Below are positions 34,937-45,137 of a stretch of DNA of 64,000 nucleotides, one piece after another. Made by a program: the position numbers and the translations under genes. Position 1 is the first letter of the stretch. Every line of letters begins with the position of its first letter. The notes beneath the pieces are model-generated. The model saw nothing but the letters and a program-made list of their open reading frames with translations. It searched no databases and had not been told where the DNA came from. Source of the DNA: Methanolobus bombayensis (GTDB taxonomy: Archaea > Halobacteriota > Methanosarcinia > Methanosarcinales > Methanosarcinaceae); NCBI RefSeq assembly GCF_017873415.1, contig NZ_JAGGKD010000004.1:248001-312000 (forward strand). The letters run 5' to 3'.

Positions 34937-35764
34937 TTATTTCTGCGCAAGTTCACCATACCAATAGGCAGCTGTCACTCCACCATCTATAAGAAAATCA
35001 CTGCCCGTAATGAATGTACCTTCAGGTCCCATTAATAAAGCAGCAACGGCTCCAACTTCATCAGGAGTACCTCCGCGACCTGCTGCAGATACTTCTATCA
35101 TACGTCTGTATCCATCTCCACGTGGACCATTTAGCTCATCTCTGGCAAGTGGTGTGAAGATTATACCTGGGCTTATGGCGTTAACCCTTGCACCTCGCTT
35201 ACCCCAGCGTACTGCCTCTGCCATTACCCGTAGAGAATTTCCACGTTTGGATAGCTGATAAGCATGTAGTGAATCAGTAATATTATCTAATTGCAACAGT
35301 TCAAGATCCAGCAATTCTTCCGTTGGCGTAGTGGCTAGTTCCTTATTTTGTTCAACAGATAATGCTGGAAGCCTGTGTCCAGATTGTGAAGAGATAACAA
35401 TACCACTTCCTCCATGTGCAATTATATTTCCAAATTCTTCCAGTACTACAGCAGAACCATACAGGTCCACTTTTAAAATCGTTTCTGGTGATGCTTGGGA
35501 TGGTGATACTCCTGCTGCAAGGACTACACCGGTAATGTTTCCAATAGCAGTCGCTTTCTGAACTAATTCCTGAATCGAATCACGTGATGATATGTCTACT
35601 AATGCTGTACTCACTTTATATCCAGCATCCATCATGACTTCTGCAGCAGCATCAGCATTCTCCTTCTTTATGTCTGCCAACAAAACATGTTTTCCTATGC
35701 TCACACGACGTGCTATTGCCTGGCCTATTGACCCTGCACCTATGACTACAACTACATTTTTCAT
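34937..35764 (-). CDS. Short-chain dehydrogenase/reductase (SDR)
   Basis: This 275-residue Rossmann protein has the nucleotide-binding motif VIGAGSIGQAIARR (~6-19) rather than the classical TGxxxGxG. ADIKKENAD follows, then VLAAGVSPS (~84, the NAG-like position), Ser-125/126 in GIVISSQSG and YQLSKRGN (~168, catalytic YxxxK). AISPGIIFTPL is the PG motif. It is the last gene of a five-gene row with three flavoproteins and an AKR. Substrate unknown; NAD(P)-dependent alcohol/ketone conversion is expected. Confidence 0.87.
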   Translation of the reverse strand: MKNVVVVIGAGSIGQAIARRVSIGKHVLLADIKKENADAAAEVMMDAGYKVSTALVDISSRDSIQELVQKATAIGNITGVVLAAGVSPSQASPETILKVDLYGSAVVLEEFGNIIAHGGSGIVISSQSGHRLPALSVEQNKELATTPTEELLDLELLQLDNITDSLHAYQLSKRGNSLRVMAEAVRWGKRGARVNAISPGIIFTPLARDELNGPRGDGYRRMIEVSAAGRGGTPDEVGAVAALLMGPEGTFITGSDFLIDGGVTAAYWYGELAQK

Positions 35765-35797
35765 TGTCTTAACAACTCCATAATCTTTATTTCCAAA

Positions 35798-36334
35798 TCA
35801 AACCGCCTTTCCCATTTCATAAGCCTGTTCCATTGCTTTGCTTCCTTTGATTTCTCCTATGTTCCAGGCTCCTGTTCCATAGATAATACCTTTTTCAGTT
35901 GGTCCTTCAAGACATGAAGTAAATCCTCTGAAGCCTTCCAGTGTTCTTTCCATTGCCTGTATATCGGGATCTGCAGCAGCTACAATGAAATAGAAATCCT
36001 TGTCACTGATATCTGTGTATCTGGCACAGGTACGGTCGATAAGGGTCTTTAGTTGACCATTCATCGTGTAGAAATACACAGGAATTGCCATTACGATCAC
36101 ATCTGCTGCGACCATTTTGTCCAGAACATTAGTCATGTCATCCTTTATGGAACATTTTTTTGTGCCAAAACAGGTTCCACATCCTGTACAGTAAGCGATC
36201 TTCTTGTCTCTCACAAAGATCTTCTCTGCCTTATTGCCTGCTTCTGCTGCTCCACGCATGAACTGGTCGCACAACAAATCGGAATTTCCGCCTTTTCTGG
36301 GACTGGCGGACAATATTAATACATTTTTACTCAT
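35798..36334 (-). CDS. NADPH-dependent FMN reductase / iron-sulfur flavoprotein family
   Basis: This is 178 residues from ATG 36334, which has GAGG at 36345-36348. A TTG at 36349 would lengthen it by five. The flavodoxin-like fold has FMN phosphate loop LSASPRKGGNSDLL (~6-19), a cysteine group CTGCGTCFGTKKC (~48-60) and MAIPVYFYTMNGQLK (~86-100). The Cys spacing fits archaeal iron-sulfur flavoproteins that bind a [4Fe-4S] cluster. It is in the redox regulon and is probably a low-potential electron-transfer or O2/ROS-detoxifying protein. Confidence 0.85.
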   Translation of the reverse strand: MSKNVLILSASPRKGGNSDLLCDQFMRGAAEAGNKAEKIFVRDKKIAYCTGCGTCFGTKKCSIKDDMTNVLDKMVAADVIVMAIPVYFYTMNGQLKTLIDRTCARYTDISDKDFYFIVAAADPDIQAMERTLEGFRGFTSCLEGPTEKGIIYGTGAWNIGEIKGSKAMEQAYEMGKAV

Positions 36335-36378
36335 GTTTATGATCCTCAATTTGATTTCGTTTTAATATCAAGGAACTT

Positions 36379-36918
36379 TTATTCAATCATACTAAGTTTG
36401 TTCAGCCAGCTTTCAATATCCTTTTTTGCCGCACTCACACGTGAACCGTGAATATCAAGTCCTTTCAAAAGTGTTACTTTCGGGCAAAGCTTTGCAATAT
36501 CATTTTCGCTGTGCCCCATTCCGCTTCCTTCATGCGTACAGAATGGAACAATGGTCTTTCCAGAAAGGTCATATTCATCCAAGAATGTACAGACTGCCAT
36601 TGGCATCGTTCCCCACCAGTTAGGGTAACCCAGGAAAATCACGTCATACGACTGCATGCTCTCTACGTGGCTGGTAAGCTCGGGTCTGGCATTTTCATTC
36701 AATTCCTTTTTTGCCACGTTGGTGGTTGCAGTATAATCTTTAGGATATGGTCTTACAGTATCAATCTGGAAAACATCGCCTCCTGTGATTTCCCGGATCA
36801 TGTCGCCTACTACTTTTGTGTTACCTACTGGCAGATTCACGATCTTTCCACTGACATAGTTATTTCCTTTACGTGAATAATATGCTATTAGACATTTCTT
36901 TTCATTAAAATTCGTCAT
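36379..36918 (-). CDS. Flavodoxin
   Basis: This 179-residue flavodoxin-fold protein has an N-terminal YYSRKGNNY phosphate-binding loop, central VIFLGYPNWWGTMPMAVCTF (FMN ring contact region, ~98-117) and PFCTHEGSGMGHSENDI. The WW pair and GSGxGHS motif are typical of the flavodoxin_4 group. It sits in the TetR-controlled redox operon between two flavoprotein reductases, so it is a likely electron carrier for them. Confidence 0.88.
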   Translation of the reverse strand: MTNFNEKKCLIAYYSRKGNNYVSGKIVNLPVGNTKVVGDMIREITGGDVFQIDTVRPYPKDYTATTNVAKKELNENARPELTSHVESMQSYDVIFLGYPNWWGTMPMAVCTFLDEYDLSGKTIVPFCTHEGSGMGHSENDIAKLCPKVTLLKGLDIHGSRVSAAKKDIESWLNKLSMIE

Positions 36919-36972
36919 TTAAATCCCACGCTTTATGTTTGTTAATTTTCAATCCAAAATTTCAAATAATAA

Positions 36973-37608
36973 TCATTCCCGAATGAAATTCGTAGACATC
37001 CTTTCTTCTTTCACCGGGTGCGGTACGCCAGCTTTAATGCCAGCTTCTTTACACTTCAAAAACCATGCCATATTCCGTGCAAGCACACGCATGATCTGTA
37101 ATCCTTCCAGATCCTTTTTCACATCTTCCGGCTTTGCTCCATGAACCATATTCCAATATCGGGAAGAAATAACCGGCATCTCCGAAAGTGTGAAGTACTT
37201 ATTAAGCTGGTCAAATGTAGCTGTTGTTCCCGCTCTTCTCGCCGAGATAACTGCTGCTGCAGGTTTCAGATAAAAAGTATTTCTGCCTCCTTGCAGGTCT
37301 GTGTAGAAAGCACAGTCCATAAAAGATGTGATAGCACCGGTAGCAGATGCATAATGCACCGGGGAACCGAAAATAAATCCATCGGCATCTTTTGCAATGT
37401 CAAGGAAATAGTTGACCTTTTCATTGAATGCACATTTTCCTGTTCTGGCACAGCTCTTACAGGCTGTGCACCCTGTAAGTGGTTTTGTTCCAATCCAATA
37501 GATATCTGAATCAATACCTTCTTCCTTCAAGGTCTCTGCCACTTCAGTAAGAGCAGTATAGGTGCAACCTTTCTCATGCGGACTTCCGTTAACCAATAAT
37601 ACTTTCAT
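36973..37608 (-). CDS. NADPH-dependent FMN reductase / iron-sulfur flavoprotein
   Basis: This 211-residue protein has N-terminal LLVNGSPHEKGCTYTAL (FMN loop), cysteines CTACKSCARTGKC (~46-58), FIFGSPVHYASATGA (~83) and a VISARRAGTTATFDQLNKY segment. GGAGGTAA precedes the ATG. It starts 21 bp after the end of the AKR gene upstream, so it is in the same transcript. It is similar in layout to the reductase at 35.8 kb but clearly distinct in sequence. It lies in the TetR-type regulon. Confidence 0.86.
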   Translation of the reverse strand: MKVLLVNGSPHEKGCTYTALTEVAETLKEEGIDSDIYWIGTKPLTGCTACKSCARTGKCAFNEKVNYFLDIAKDADGFIFGSPVHYASATGAITSFMDCAFYTDLQGGRNTFYLKPAAAVISARRAGTTATFDQLNKYFTLSEMPVISSRYWNMVHGAKPEDVKKDLEGLQIMRVLARNMAWFLKCKEAGIKAGVPHPVKEERMSTNFIRE

Positions 37609-37629
37609 TCCGTTACCTCCATCGTGAAT

Positions 37630-38628
<999 letters not shown>

Positions 38629-38638
38629 TCATCGAAAT

Positions 38639-38747
38639 CAACTGAATAGTCCTTCATCAGTGAATTTGAGTCGCCGTGCATGTTGACTGAATAGTCATTC
38701 AGTAAGGAGGTTTGTGTATTTATGCTTTTTGATTGACTAATCATTCA
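38639..38747. promoter_or_regulatory. TetR-type operator cluster before the five-gene redox operon
   Basis: TGACTGAATAGTCATTCA (38684-38701) and TGATTGACTAATCATTCA (38730-38747) are identical to the pair at 34.9 kb and have the same 46-bp offset. A weaker third site, CAACTGAATAGTCCTTCA (38639-38656, three mismatches), lies 45 bp closer to the gene. The TATA-like minus-strand element GCATAAATAC lies between the two strong sites. Confidence 0.8.
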
Positions 38748-38980
38748 ATATGCCCGCAAATTTCCATAAATACAGTTGCAATAAAAAAAGAGCTATGCTA
38801 CTAACCTTTAGTGAATAATGATAGTCAATCACACACAAAAATAAAGATGCGAGACAAACACGTAGAACTGCATCAGGATTCAATCATGTTTGATCTATCT
38901 ATTTTCAATTTCACCCTGTTTGATGATGTTGTTTATTTTCACCACAATGATGACTACGCATTTACTCATGTAATAAAATA

Positions 38981-39556
38981 TTATAAATCGTCCAGCCCTG
39001 CCCAGACAACTTGAAATCCATATTCAATAATCTTATCTCTGTCCTGTGGTTCAGAATTCAGAATTAAGTTCACTACTACTCTGCTTGACTGATAGAACAT
39101 TGACTTGACCATATTTACAGAATGCTCCATTATATCAACATTTGTTATTTTTTCTTTTACAAGATCAGAGTAGAAAAGATACTCATCCATGACTACTTCC
39201 TGTGTATAGCTCGTAATATAAGGAGAAGAAGAGAATTGCCCTACAAAAAGAAACTCTTCCGGATTGTCGAGTCCCCATTCGATTATATTGCACCAGAGTT
39301 TCTTAAACTTATCATGTAAGGTACTTTGCGTATGGAGATCTTTTCCCATGCTACGACTTAACTTTCCCTTCGCATTAAAATACAGTTCATTGATAAGATC
39401 CTCTTTACTGGAAAAATAATGGTACAAAGTGCCTGTGGCCACACCTGCTTCTTTTGATATCTGGGCTGAGGTTGTTCCGTGAAAACCTCTTTCAGTAAAG
39501 AGCTTCAGAGCCGCTTGAAGAAGGGCTGCTTTTTTATCAGTTACTTGTTTTTTCAT
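38981..39556 (-). CDS. TetR/AcrR family transcriptional regulator of the redox regulon
   Basis: This 191-residue protein has an N-terminal HTH at ~12-58 (LFTERGFHGTTSAQISKEAG, then TGTLYHYFSSKEDLINELY), the hallmark of TetR. The C-terminal ligand-binding half is helical and hydrophobic. Its own promoter has a matching operator at 39571-39588. The same operator precedes both AKR genes, so autoregulation plus control of the AKR/flavoprotein genes is well supported by sequence. The inducer is unknown, perhaps a reactive carbonyl or an oxidant. Confidence 0.9.
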   Translation of the reverse strand: MKKQVTDKKAALLQAALKLFTERGFHGTTSAQISKEAGVATGTLYHYFSSKEDLINELYFNAKGKLSRSMGKDLHTQSTLHDKFKKLWCNIIEWGLDNPEEFLFVGQFSSSPYITSYTQEVVMDEYLFYSDLVKEKITNVDIMEHSVNMVKSMFYQSSRVVVNLILNSEPQDRDKIIEYGFQVVWAGLDDL

Positions 39557-39570
39557 GATAATCTCTAAAT

Positions 39571-39588
39571 TGACTGATTAGTCATTTA
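39571..39588. promoter_or_regulatory. Autoregulatory TetR-type operator
   Basis: TGACTGATTAGTCATTTA fits the TGA-n-TGA-n4-TCA-n-TCA consensus with one mismatch in the last half-site. It lies 14 bp upstream of the TetR start codon. Confidence 0.75.
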
Positions 39589-39851
39589 TACTAGTGAACT
39601 TGGTTTTAGTATAAATACATTATGGACTTGTAGAACTCTTCGTTTTGACAACAAACATAATCTTATCATATCTATCAAAGTTATGCACTTTAACTTAAAT
39701 TTGATTTCTTTTATTTGATTCCTTAGGTTCAAGCACTTTTTTGTATGAGGTAAGTTATCAACCTTTCTCCTACATCCCCGACTTCCCTTACACGTTATTT
39801 ATTATATAGAGGCATAAGAATAATACGAATCACACAATATATATAAGGTCT
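39589..39851. other. Intergenic stretch without a supported gene
   Basis: AT-rich, stop-dense sequence between the TetR operator and the decayed zinc-ribbon gene. I see nothing specific. Confidence 0.4.
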
Positions 39852-40178
39852 AAGCGTACTGTTTTTACTGAATCCTTACACGGCGAGAACCTGGCCTGGA
39901 TAGCAACCGTAGAAATTGAAGATGATAAACTCTTTGCAAGATGTGAATATAACCATCCCAATCTTATACGCCTTCCCGATAAGAGAAAATCATACTATTG
40001 CAAAATGTGGGGCTTTGTTTGTGGTTGATCCTAATTATTCTGAACTAATCGCTGAAAGCGACACGTGATGTTTCTTTTTGTTTCTGGAATATGGCATAAC
40101 TAGATAGACTTTATCGCTAAGATGGAAGAGAATGCTGAGCATGTGATTGAGAAGTTAAGAGAGAAGAAGTTGTTATAG
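39852..40178 (+). pseudogene. Decayed small zinc-ribbon gene, fragment copy 1 (best N-terminal part)
   Basis: One frame reads …GENLAWIATVEIEDDKLFARC… then RKSYYCK and is broken by a 2-base deletion relative to the copy at 44.76 kb, where the same segment reads YYCKTCGALFVVDPNFSELI. The C-terminal tail (MEENAEHVIEKLREKKLL, stop TAG at 40176-40178) follows about 60 bp later. No start codon is evident. Family members share a Cys-rich ribbon followed by a helical EETAELVIEKL tail. Confidence 0.6.
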
Positions 40179-40356
40179 AGATTCATATTAGATGCTTCGC
40201 ATTTTTATGAGGGGATACAGTTAACTTGTAAAAACAGAACTCTGAAAAACTATTTGATCTCTACTTAAATTGCATTTTATTCAAAAAATATTATGCAACA
40301 ATTCAATGAGGTTAAAAACTAGTAGGCATCAATAGAAGCTCATAACCTGAACCAGT
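40179..40356. other. Short intergenic stretch without a gene
   Basis: AT-rich sequence after the zinc-ribbon remnant and before the convergent TrmB-like pseudogene. I see nothing specific. Confidence 0.3.
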
Positions 40357-41185
40357 TTATGTGAAATTGAATCGCTTCCCCTTAGTCCAGAGGTCGTCGA
40401 ATTTAGCCTTGAAACGCTTTGTATATGACTTATCATGAATTTGCGTCATACCGAGACTCGTATCCGTATTGATCTGATCTTCAATATCAAGAAAGAGGGT
40501 TTTTGAATCAAAGATTACGAAATCATGCTTTGTTTCCAGAATTCTTATTTCCATGAATTTCTGAACATTACTTTTGATTGATTCATCTTCTATTGAAGTA
40601 ACAAGTTCTTTTATTGACGGTAACAGTTGAGAGTGAGAATCCAGAATTTTAACATGAATACCACGCTGTGCCAAATTTAAGTAAGCCCTGCTGAATACTG
40701 ACATTGAATTATCATATTGTTCAGATACTCCTGGCTTATACTTAATGGGAGTAACAACACATATTTCATGTTCAATATCCTCGAAAAATGAACTAACTGT
40801 CTCTTTTAGTTCATTATCATGGAACTTGTCGGGCCAGAATATTGTTTCAACATGCTTTGGAGAATCGTCATTAGAAAGTTGCCTTTCAATTTCAGCAAAT
40901 GCTTCCTTGAGTAGTTTGAGCTCATTGAGTGCTTCTTCTTCTTTTGTACATAACTTCAAAAGCAATTTTCGGATCAATAGTCCTGTATTTTCTTGGCCTT
41001 GAAGGTTTGATCTCCACAAGGCCATACTTGTTTAAATCACTCAAAATCTCATAGATCCTTCCAATGGGAACTCGTGATAACTGTGATAATTTACTTGCTT
41101 CCAGCTCTCCTTTTTTCAAAAGCATCCAGTAAACGGTTCTTTCATATTTGTTTAAACCGATATTTGCAAGTAACTTTTCATCCAT
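40357..41185 (-). pseudogene. TrmB-family transcriptional regulator, frameshifted
   Basis: The N-terminal ORF (41185-40922) encodes a winged helix (LNKYERTVYWMLLKKGELEA, VPIGRIYEILSDLNKYGLVE). The C-terminal ORF in another frame encodes the remaining coiled coil (EEEALNELKLLKEAFAEIE) and a PLD-like TrmB effector domain (EICVVTPIKYKPG, DFVIFDSKTLF). The halves join if one base is removed from the T-run at 40942-40945 on the + strand. The complete product would be ~275 residues, normal for TrmB. It is either a recent mutation or a homopolymer sequencing error. It is divergent from the methyltransferase gene, its probable target. Confidence 0.82.
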
Positions 41186-41327
41186 CTTTTCACTACTTTT
41201 TAGTTTATTGTAAAGTAAAATTGTTATCTATTCTGCGTGGTATTAAGAACCACTGCTTGAACATATAAATTTGTAATTATCAAAAAATCATATTGATTTT
41301 ATTGCACATTTATATCAAGTAAAATAA

Positions 41328-42098
41328 ATGATGAATATAGGTGCAAAAATGGAATCAGCAATTTTTGAGATATTTGATGGGTTACCTAGACAGGGTCCGG
41401 GCAGTAACGAATGTACTGAAAAAGCATTTAATATGCTTTCCTCCCTTCCTGCAGGTGCTAAGATACTTGACATTGGTTGTGGTGTGGGTATGCAGACAAT
41501 TCATCTTGCGAAGATTTGCAAGGGCTGTTGTGTCACTGCAACTGACATTTACCAGCCTTTTTTGGATAAACTGATGGAAAATGCAGCTAAAGAAGGAGTT
41601 GATGATAGGATTTCCACAGTTTGTGCTTCCATGGATGAACTGCCTTTTGAAGCTGAAGAATTCGACGTAATCTGGGCAGAAGGTTCCATCTTTATCCTTG
41701 GTTTTGAAAAGGGAATCAGCTACTGGAACCAGTTCTTGAAAAATGGTGGCTATATGGCAGTAACAGAGAACACATGGTTCACGGACGAACCTTCTCCGGA
41801 AGTTGTTGAATTCTGGCAGGAAATATATCCTGGTATAATGAACATACTTGACACTGAAAAAGTTATCACAGCAGTAGGATATGATGTCATTGATCACTTT
41901 AAACTGCCAGTTTCTGTCTGGTACGAGTTTTATGACTGTCTGGAAAAAAGACTTGATGAAATCAGTGATAACTATAAAGGAAACACTGAGGCAGAAATGA
42001 TACTTGAGTTTAACAGAAGAGAGATAAAACTCTTCAGAGAACGCCCGGATGAATATGGTTATGCGTTCTATATTTTTCAGAAGAACGCAAATAAATGA
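41328..42098 (+). CDS. Class I SAM-dependent methyltransferase
   Basis: This 256-residue protein has motif I ILDIGCGVGMQTIHLAK (~45-61), acidic loop TATDIYQPF (~72) and motif IV FDVIWAEGSIFILGF (~110). The C-terminal half is Trp/Tyr-rich and probably forms the substrate cap. The product resembles small-molecule methyltransferases of the UbiE/MenG type, but the substrate cannot be told. Two ATG codons (41328, 41331) are adjacent. Divergent arrangement with the TrmB-like gene suggests regulation by it. Confidence 0.87.
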   Translation: MMNIGAKMESAIFEIFDGLPRQGPGSNECTEKAFNMLSSLPAGAKILDIGCGVGMQTIHLAKICKGCCVTATDIYQPFLDKLMENAAKEGVDDRISTVCASMDELPFEAEEFDVIWAEGSIFILGFEKGISYWNQFLKNGGYMAVTENTWFTDEPSPEVVEFWQEIYPGIMNILDTEKVITAVGYDVIDHFKLPVSVWYEFYDCLEKRLDEISDNYKGNTEAEMILEFNRREIKLFRERPDEYGYAFYIFQKNANK

Positions 42099-42177
42099 CC
42101 TGTTACTGATGAACAATTAAATGACCCAGAAACTCAAAAGAAATCAAAGAAGAATAATGTCTAATATTCGAAAATGC

Positions 42178-42251
42178 AGAACAATCTAAGGAAAAAGCGA
42201 GTGGAAGAGACTGCTGAGCTTGTGATCGAGAAGCTGAAGAAGTTGGTGTAA
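42178..42251 (+). pseudogene. Decayed zinc-ribbon gene, fragment copy 2 (C-terminal tail only)
   Basis: The frame reads NNLRKKRVEETAELVIEKLK and then KLV-stop, matching tails at 40.1, 44.9 and 56.4 kb. Only the last ~24 codons remain. Confidence 0.5.
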
Positions 42252-42276
42252 AGTTTTCTAATCAGGTGTTTTGACG

Positions 42277-43146
42277 TTAGCACTCCATATTCTTGTAAAT
42301 ACTTGTTTTAGCTTCCATGTATGAATTGATAGCTATGTCCATCGTTCCATCTGTGTTGATAATCTCCATATCAAAGAGTGTTGCAAATTCGGAAGCGTTT
42401 CTATGAAAATTATTATCTTTATAGTTATGATTGTTGATCTTAAAAAGAAGACAATACATCGGGCTGCTTAGATATTTTTTAGCATTTTGATAAGATTCAG
42501 TAGATTTGTAATCTGTTTCATTCATGCTTGATAGCCACATTGGAGTTGCATATATAGCTCCTCTGCCGTTGCCAAGTAACATTGTTTTTGTGTAAACATC
42601 ATTTCCTCCAAGTGCTACGCTAACGCAGTCATCAACAACGTTTCTTTCATCATCTCTCAGAAAATAAACAGGGCAATCAAGCCCCTGCAGATCGTCCTGT
42701 ACTTTTTCAGAACTATAACCACATTTCCCATAGAAAAGAAGGATGCCATCTGATATTTTTGAGATTTCTCTGGCATTCAGATATACTTCAGATTGCAAAT
42801 GATCAATATCAGAATGCAGATCTTTTCTCAGAAGATTTACAACAACCGTTAATTTCTGTTGTTTCTTCCTATTAAACGAATCATATATTTGCCTTAAGGT
42901 TGGAATATCTGAAAACAGCTTTATGAACCTACCAGATGATCTTCTATTGTTTTCTAATACAATTGGATACAATCGATCAGATGAAAACACAAAAGGCTTT
43001 AGATTTTCAGACTTTAGTTTTTGTATAAACCTTAAGCTGTTTTTGTTCTCTACCACAAATAAGTTTTTAATTTCAAGGTCTTTTGAGAGAACATAAACCA
43101 GTTCATCTTCGAGCATTTCGCAGGCAAGTATACTTAACAGAGGCAT
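42277..43146 (-). CDS. DUF1638 family protein, left copy, second gene
   Basis: This 289-residue protein has DUF1638 hallmarks: ISDGILLFYGKCGYS (~132-146), FLRDDERNVVDDCVSVALGG (~160) and TPMWLSS (~193). The family is common in methylotrophic methanogens and some anaerobic bacteria near corrinoid methyltransferase genes; its biochemical role is not established. It follows the first DUF1638 gene by 8 bp and so is co-transcribed under the TetR operator. It is a close paralogue of 52705-53571 on the other arm of the inverted duplication. Confidence 0.85.
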   Translation of the reverse strand: MPLLSILACEMLEDELVYVLSKDLEIKNLFVVENKNSLRFIQKLKSENLKPFVFSSDRLYPIVLENNRRSSGRFIKLFSDIPTLRQIYDSFNRKKQQKLTVVVNLLRKDLHSDIDHLQSEVYLNAREISKISDGILLFYGKCGYSSEKVQDDLQGLDCPVYFLRDDERNVVDDCVSVALGGNDVYTKTMLLGNGRGAIYATPMWLSSMNETDYKSTESYQNAKKYLSSPMYCLLFKINNHNYKDNNFHRNASEFATLFDMEIINTDGTMDIAINSYMEAKTSIYKNMEC

Positions 43147-43154
43147 GATTATTT

Positions 43155-43958
43155 TTACATGGTTTTGTTCTTTATTTCATCCTTTATTGCAGAATAGCAT
43201 TTCTCGAATATCTCCTGATTACCGCTGACCTCAAAGGTGCTATATCCAAACAAATTGGCATATTCCTCGATCTTTGCATCAATATCTTTTACATATGTCA
43301 GGCCCGTATTGACCTTTGCAACCCTTGAATATCCTGCCATATCGTTGACCATTTTTGCCATTTTGAGCGCTTTTCCAGGATCAGAATTATATTTGTCGAT
43401 GTTCAAAAGTTCTCTCCACGAATTGGCATACATGGGTGTAAAGAAAAAAGCAGGTTCTTTACTGTGGGTTTTAAGCAGCTTCAGATAATTTGCTCCACCA
43501 CCGACTGTAGCTCCGATGCAGTCATCCACAATTCTTTCTTCATCCCTTAGTATTCGCACGACGCAACCATCTTTTTCAAGGCAGAAATCCTCTTCGACCT
43601 TTCCCAGAACATTACCACAAAGGCCGTAAAAAAGAAGTATGCCATCGGAGAAAGGAATCATTTCCTCAATACTATGGTAAACCTCGGATTTCAAGGTTTT
43701 TGGCACTGCATGAAGTCCAAGTTCCAGAATATTAACTACTACTATTGATTCATTTGTTTCAATGTATCCTAGAAAATCTGGTAGCTTTTCAAAAGGAACC
43801 ATTTCATAAGAGACATGCTGCTCATTCAGTTTTTCTCTAAATTCTGAAATATTTTCGTTTTCTACAATTATGATCTTATCAATTTCAGAATCATTGCTAA
43901 AAAGCCAGATAATTTCATCCTGCATTATCTTACATGAGATTATACTCATTACGGACAT
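43155..43958 (-). CDS. DUF1638 family protein, left copy, first gene
   Basis: This 267-residue protein has FSDGILLFYGLCGNVLGKVE (~102-121), VRILRDEERIVDDCIGATVG (~135) and FFTPMYANSWRELL (~173). The conserved Cys residues in GLCGN and DDCIG could bind a metal or corrinoid, but that is inference. GGAGGAGA precedes the ATG. A TetR-type operator lies at 44035-44054 just upstream. Its near-identical partner is at 51892-52695. Confidence 0.86.
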   Translation of the reverse strand: MSVMSIISCKIMQDEIIWLFSNDSEIDKIIIVENENISEFREKLNEQHVSYEMVPFEKLPDFLGYIETNESIVVVNILELGLHAVPKTLKSEVYHSIEEMIPFSDGILLFYGLCGNVLGKVEEDFCLEKDGCVVRILRDEERIVDDCIGATVGGGANYLKLLKTHSKEPAFFFTPMYANSWRELLNIDKYNSDPGKALKMAKMVNDMAGYSRVAKVNTGLTYVKDIDAKIEEYANLFGYSTFEVSGNQEIFEKCYSAIKDEIKNKTM

Positions 43959-44034
43959 TACAAATCTCCTCCTGTTTGATGTATTTTAGTTATTCAATTT
44001 CTTAAGAGCAAAAACAATATGATAACATAGTATG

Positions 44035-44054
44035 CCTACCTACATGTAGATAGG
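44035..44054. promoter_or_regulatory. TetR-type operator before the left DUF1638 pair
   Basis: CCTACCTACATGTAGATAGG is a 20-bp near-perfect palindrome, related to three others at 44710, 51120 and 51796. It lies between the TetR stop and the DUF1638 start. Confidence 0.75.
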
Positions 44055-44072
44055 TACCAGTTGGATAAAAAA

Positions 44073-44651
44073 TTAATCCCTCCAACCAAGACCAGATTTT
44101 ATTGAGGAAATTGACCTCACAAGTGTTTTTCTACCTTTAATACTGGATAGCAATCTGGCTCCCATCAATGTTACAAATACATCTTCTGAACGTGTTTCGA
44201 CTGAATCTGAAAAGTCAAACTCCCCCTGTTTCAGTCCGGTTCTCAGAACATTGGTGAGCCAGTCACGTATCTCATCCAGTAGCAATATCTCCTGCTTTTT
44301 AACTTTCTCAGGGAGTTCTTCAAAATCAATCATCACAGATCCAGGAGGACAGATACATTTTCCTTCCTCAAACTCCTGCAATGCATAATCGAAATAATAT
44401 TGAAGCTGCTCACGAGCAGACTTTTTGGATTCCACCATTTGCGCAATAGCTAGTGATAAGTTCTTTCTTCTCTCTTCAAGCAAGGCAGCAACGAGATCTT
44501 CTTTTTTAGGATAATAATGATGTATTGAAGCATTTTTTATGCCAAGCTTCTGGGAAATGTCCTTGTAACTGAATCCATTATAGCCTCTGCATTGCAAAAA
44601 GTGTCTTGCATAATGGAGTATCTGTTGGTTAGTAGGGTTAAGATCAGTCAT
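44073..44651 (-). CDS. TetR family regulator of the left DUF1638 pair
   Basis: The HTH (FSYKDISQKLGIKNASIHHY then YPKKEDLVAALLEERRK, ~25-60) is classical TetR, and the C-terminal half resembles TetR_C domains of stress regulators. CICPPGSV near 95 carries two cysteines that could sense redox or metal. Start taken at MTDLNP, 192 codons; a longer form from 44663 adds four residues. Palindromic operators on both sides of the gene indicate control of itself and the DUF1638 genes. It is ~90% identical to the protein at 51198-51776. Confidence 0.88.
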   Translation of the reverse strand: MTDLNPTNQQILHYARHFLQCRGYNGFSYKDISQKLGIKNASIHHYYPKKEDLVAALLEERRKNLSLAIAQMVESKKSAREQLQYYFDYALQEFEEGKCICPPGSVMIDFEELPEKVKKQEILLLDEIRDWLTNVLRTGLKQGEFDFSDSVETRSEDVFVTLMGARLLSSIKGRKTLVRSISSIKSGLGWRD

Positions 44652-44709
44652 AGAAATCCGCATGTTTTCTTATTCTTATAATAATTGCATAATACTCATC
44701 CATTAAATA

Positions 44710-44729
44710 CCTACCTATGTATAGGTATA
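44710..44729. promoter_or_regulatory. TetR-type operator upstream of the left TetR gene
   Basis: CCTACCTATGTATAGGTATA is a 20-bp palindrome with mismatches only at the right end, matching 51120-51139. Confidence 0.7.
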
Positions 44730-44739
44730 TGATAGATCC

Positions 44740-44981
44740 AATGGAGAAAATCATACTATTGCAAAACATGCGGTGCTTTGTTTGTGGTCGATCCCAACTT
44801 TTCTGAACTCATAGAAAATGACAATATCTAGATTGCTCTTTGTTCCGGGAAAAAAGTATGAAGCTAAGTGTTTATTATTGAAAAGTATTATTCCAAAAAG
44901 CAGAATAATATAAGGGAGTAGCCGGTGGGAGAGACTGCTGTGCTTGTGATTGAGAAGCTGAGAGAGAAGAAGTTGGTGTAA
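44740..44981 (+). pseudogene. Decayed zinc-ribbon gene, fragment copy 3
   Basis: The frame reads WRKSYYCKTCGALFVVDPNF then SELIENDNI and stops at TAG. About 100 bp later the family tail (ETAVLVIEKLREKKLV, stop TAA 44979-44981) is recognisable. The ribbon part is the best-preserved of the four copies. It has no start codon. The remaining sequence to 45137 matches, in reverse, the region downstream of the right NimA-like gene. Confidence 0.55.
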
Positions 44982-45137
44982 AGGTTTGGAGTAGATGCCT
45001 CGTATTTTTATGTGTGGATATAGGTAAGAAGAAAAAACAGAATTCTTATTCATTATGAAAAAAGTTGTATAACAATTGTAACTGAAAAACTATCTTTTCA
45101 ATCAATTTGTACTTACGCAACTTATTTTAAGTTACTT

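Noticed and set aside
36448-36876. 142-codon ORF antisense to flavodoxin
   Set aside because: It overlaps an unambiguous flavodoxin and has no independent support.
41382-42116. 244-codon antisense ORF across the methyltransferase gene
   Set aside because: The + strand gene has intact SAM-binding motifs; the antisense product is low-complexity and motif-free.
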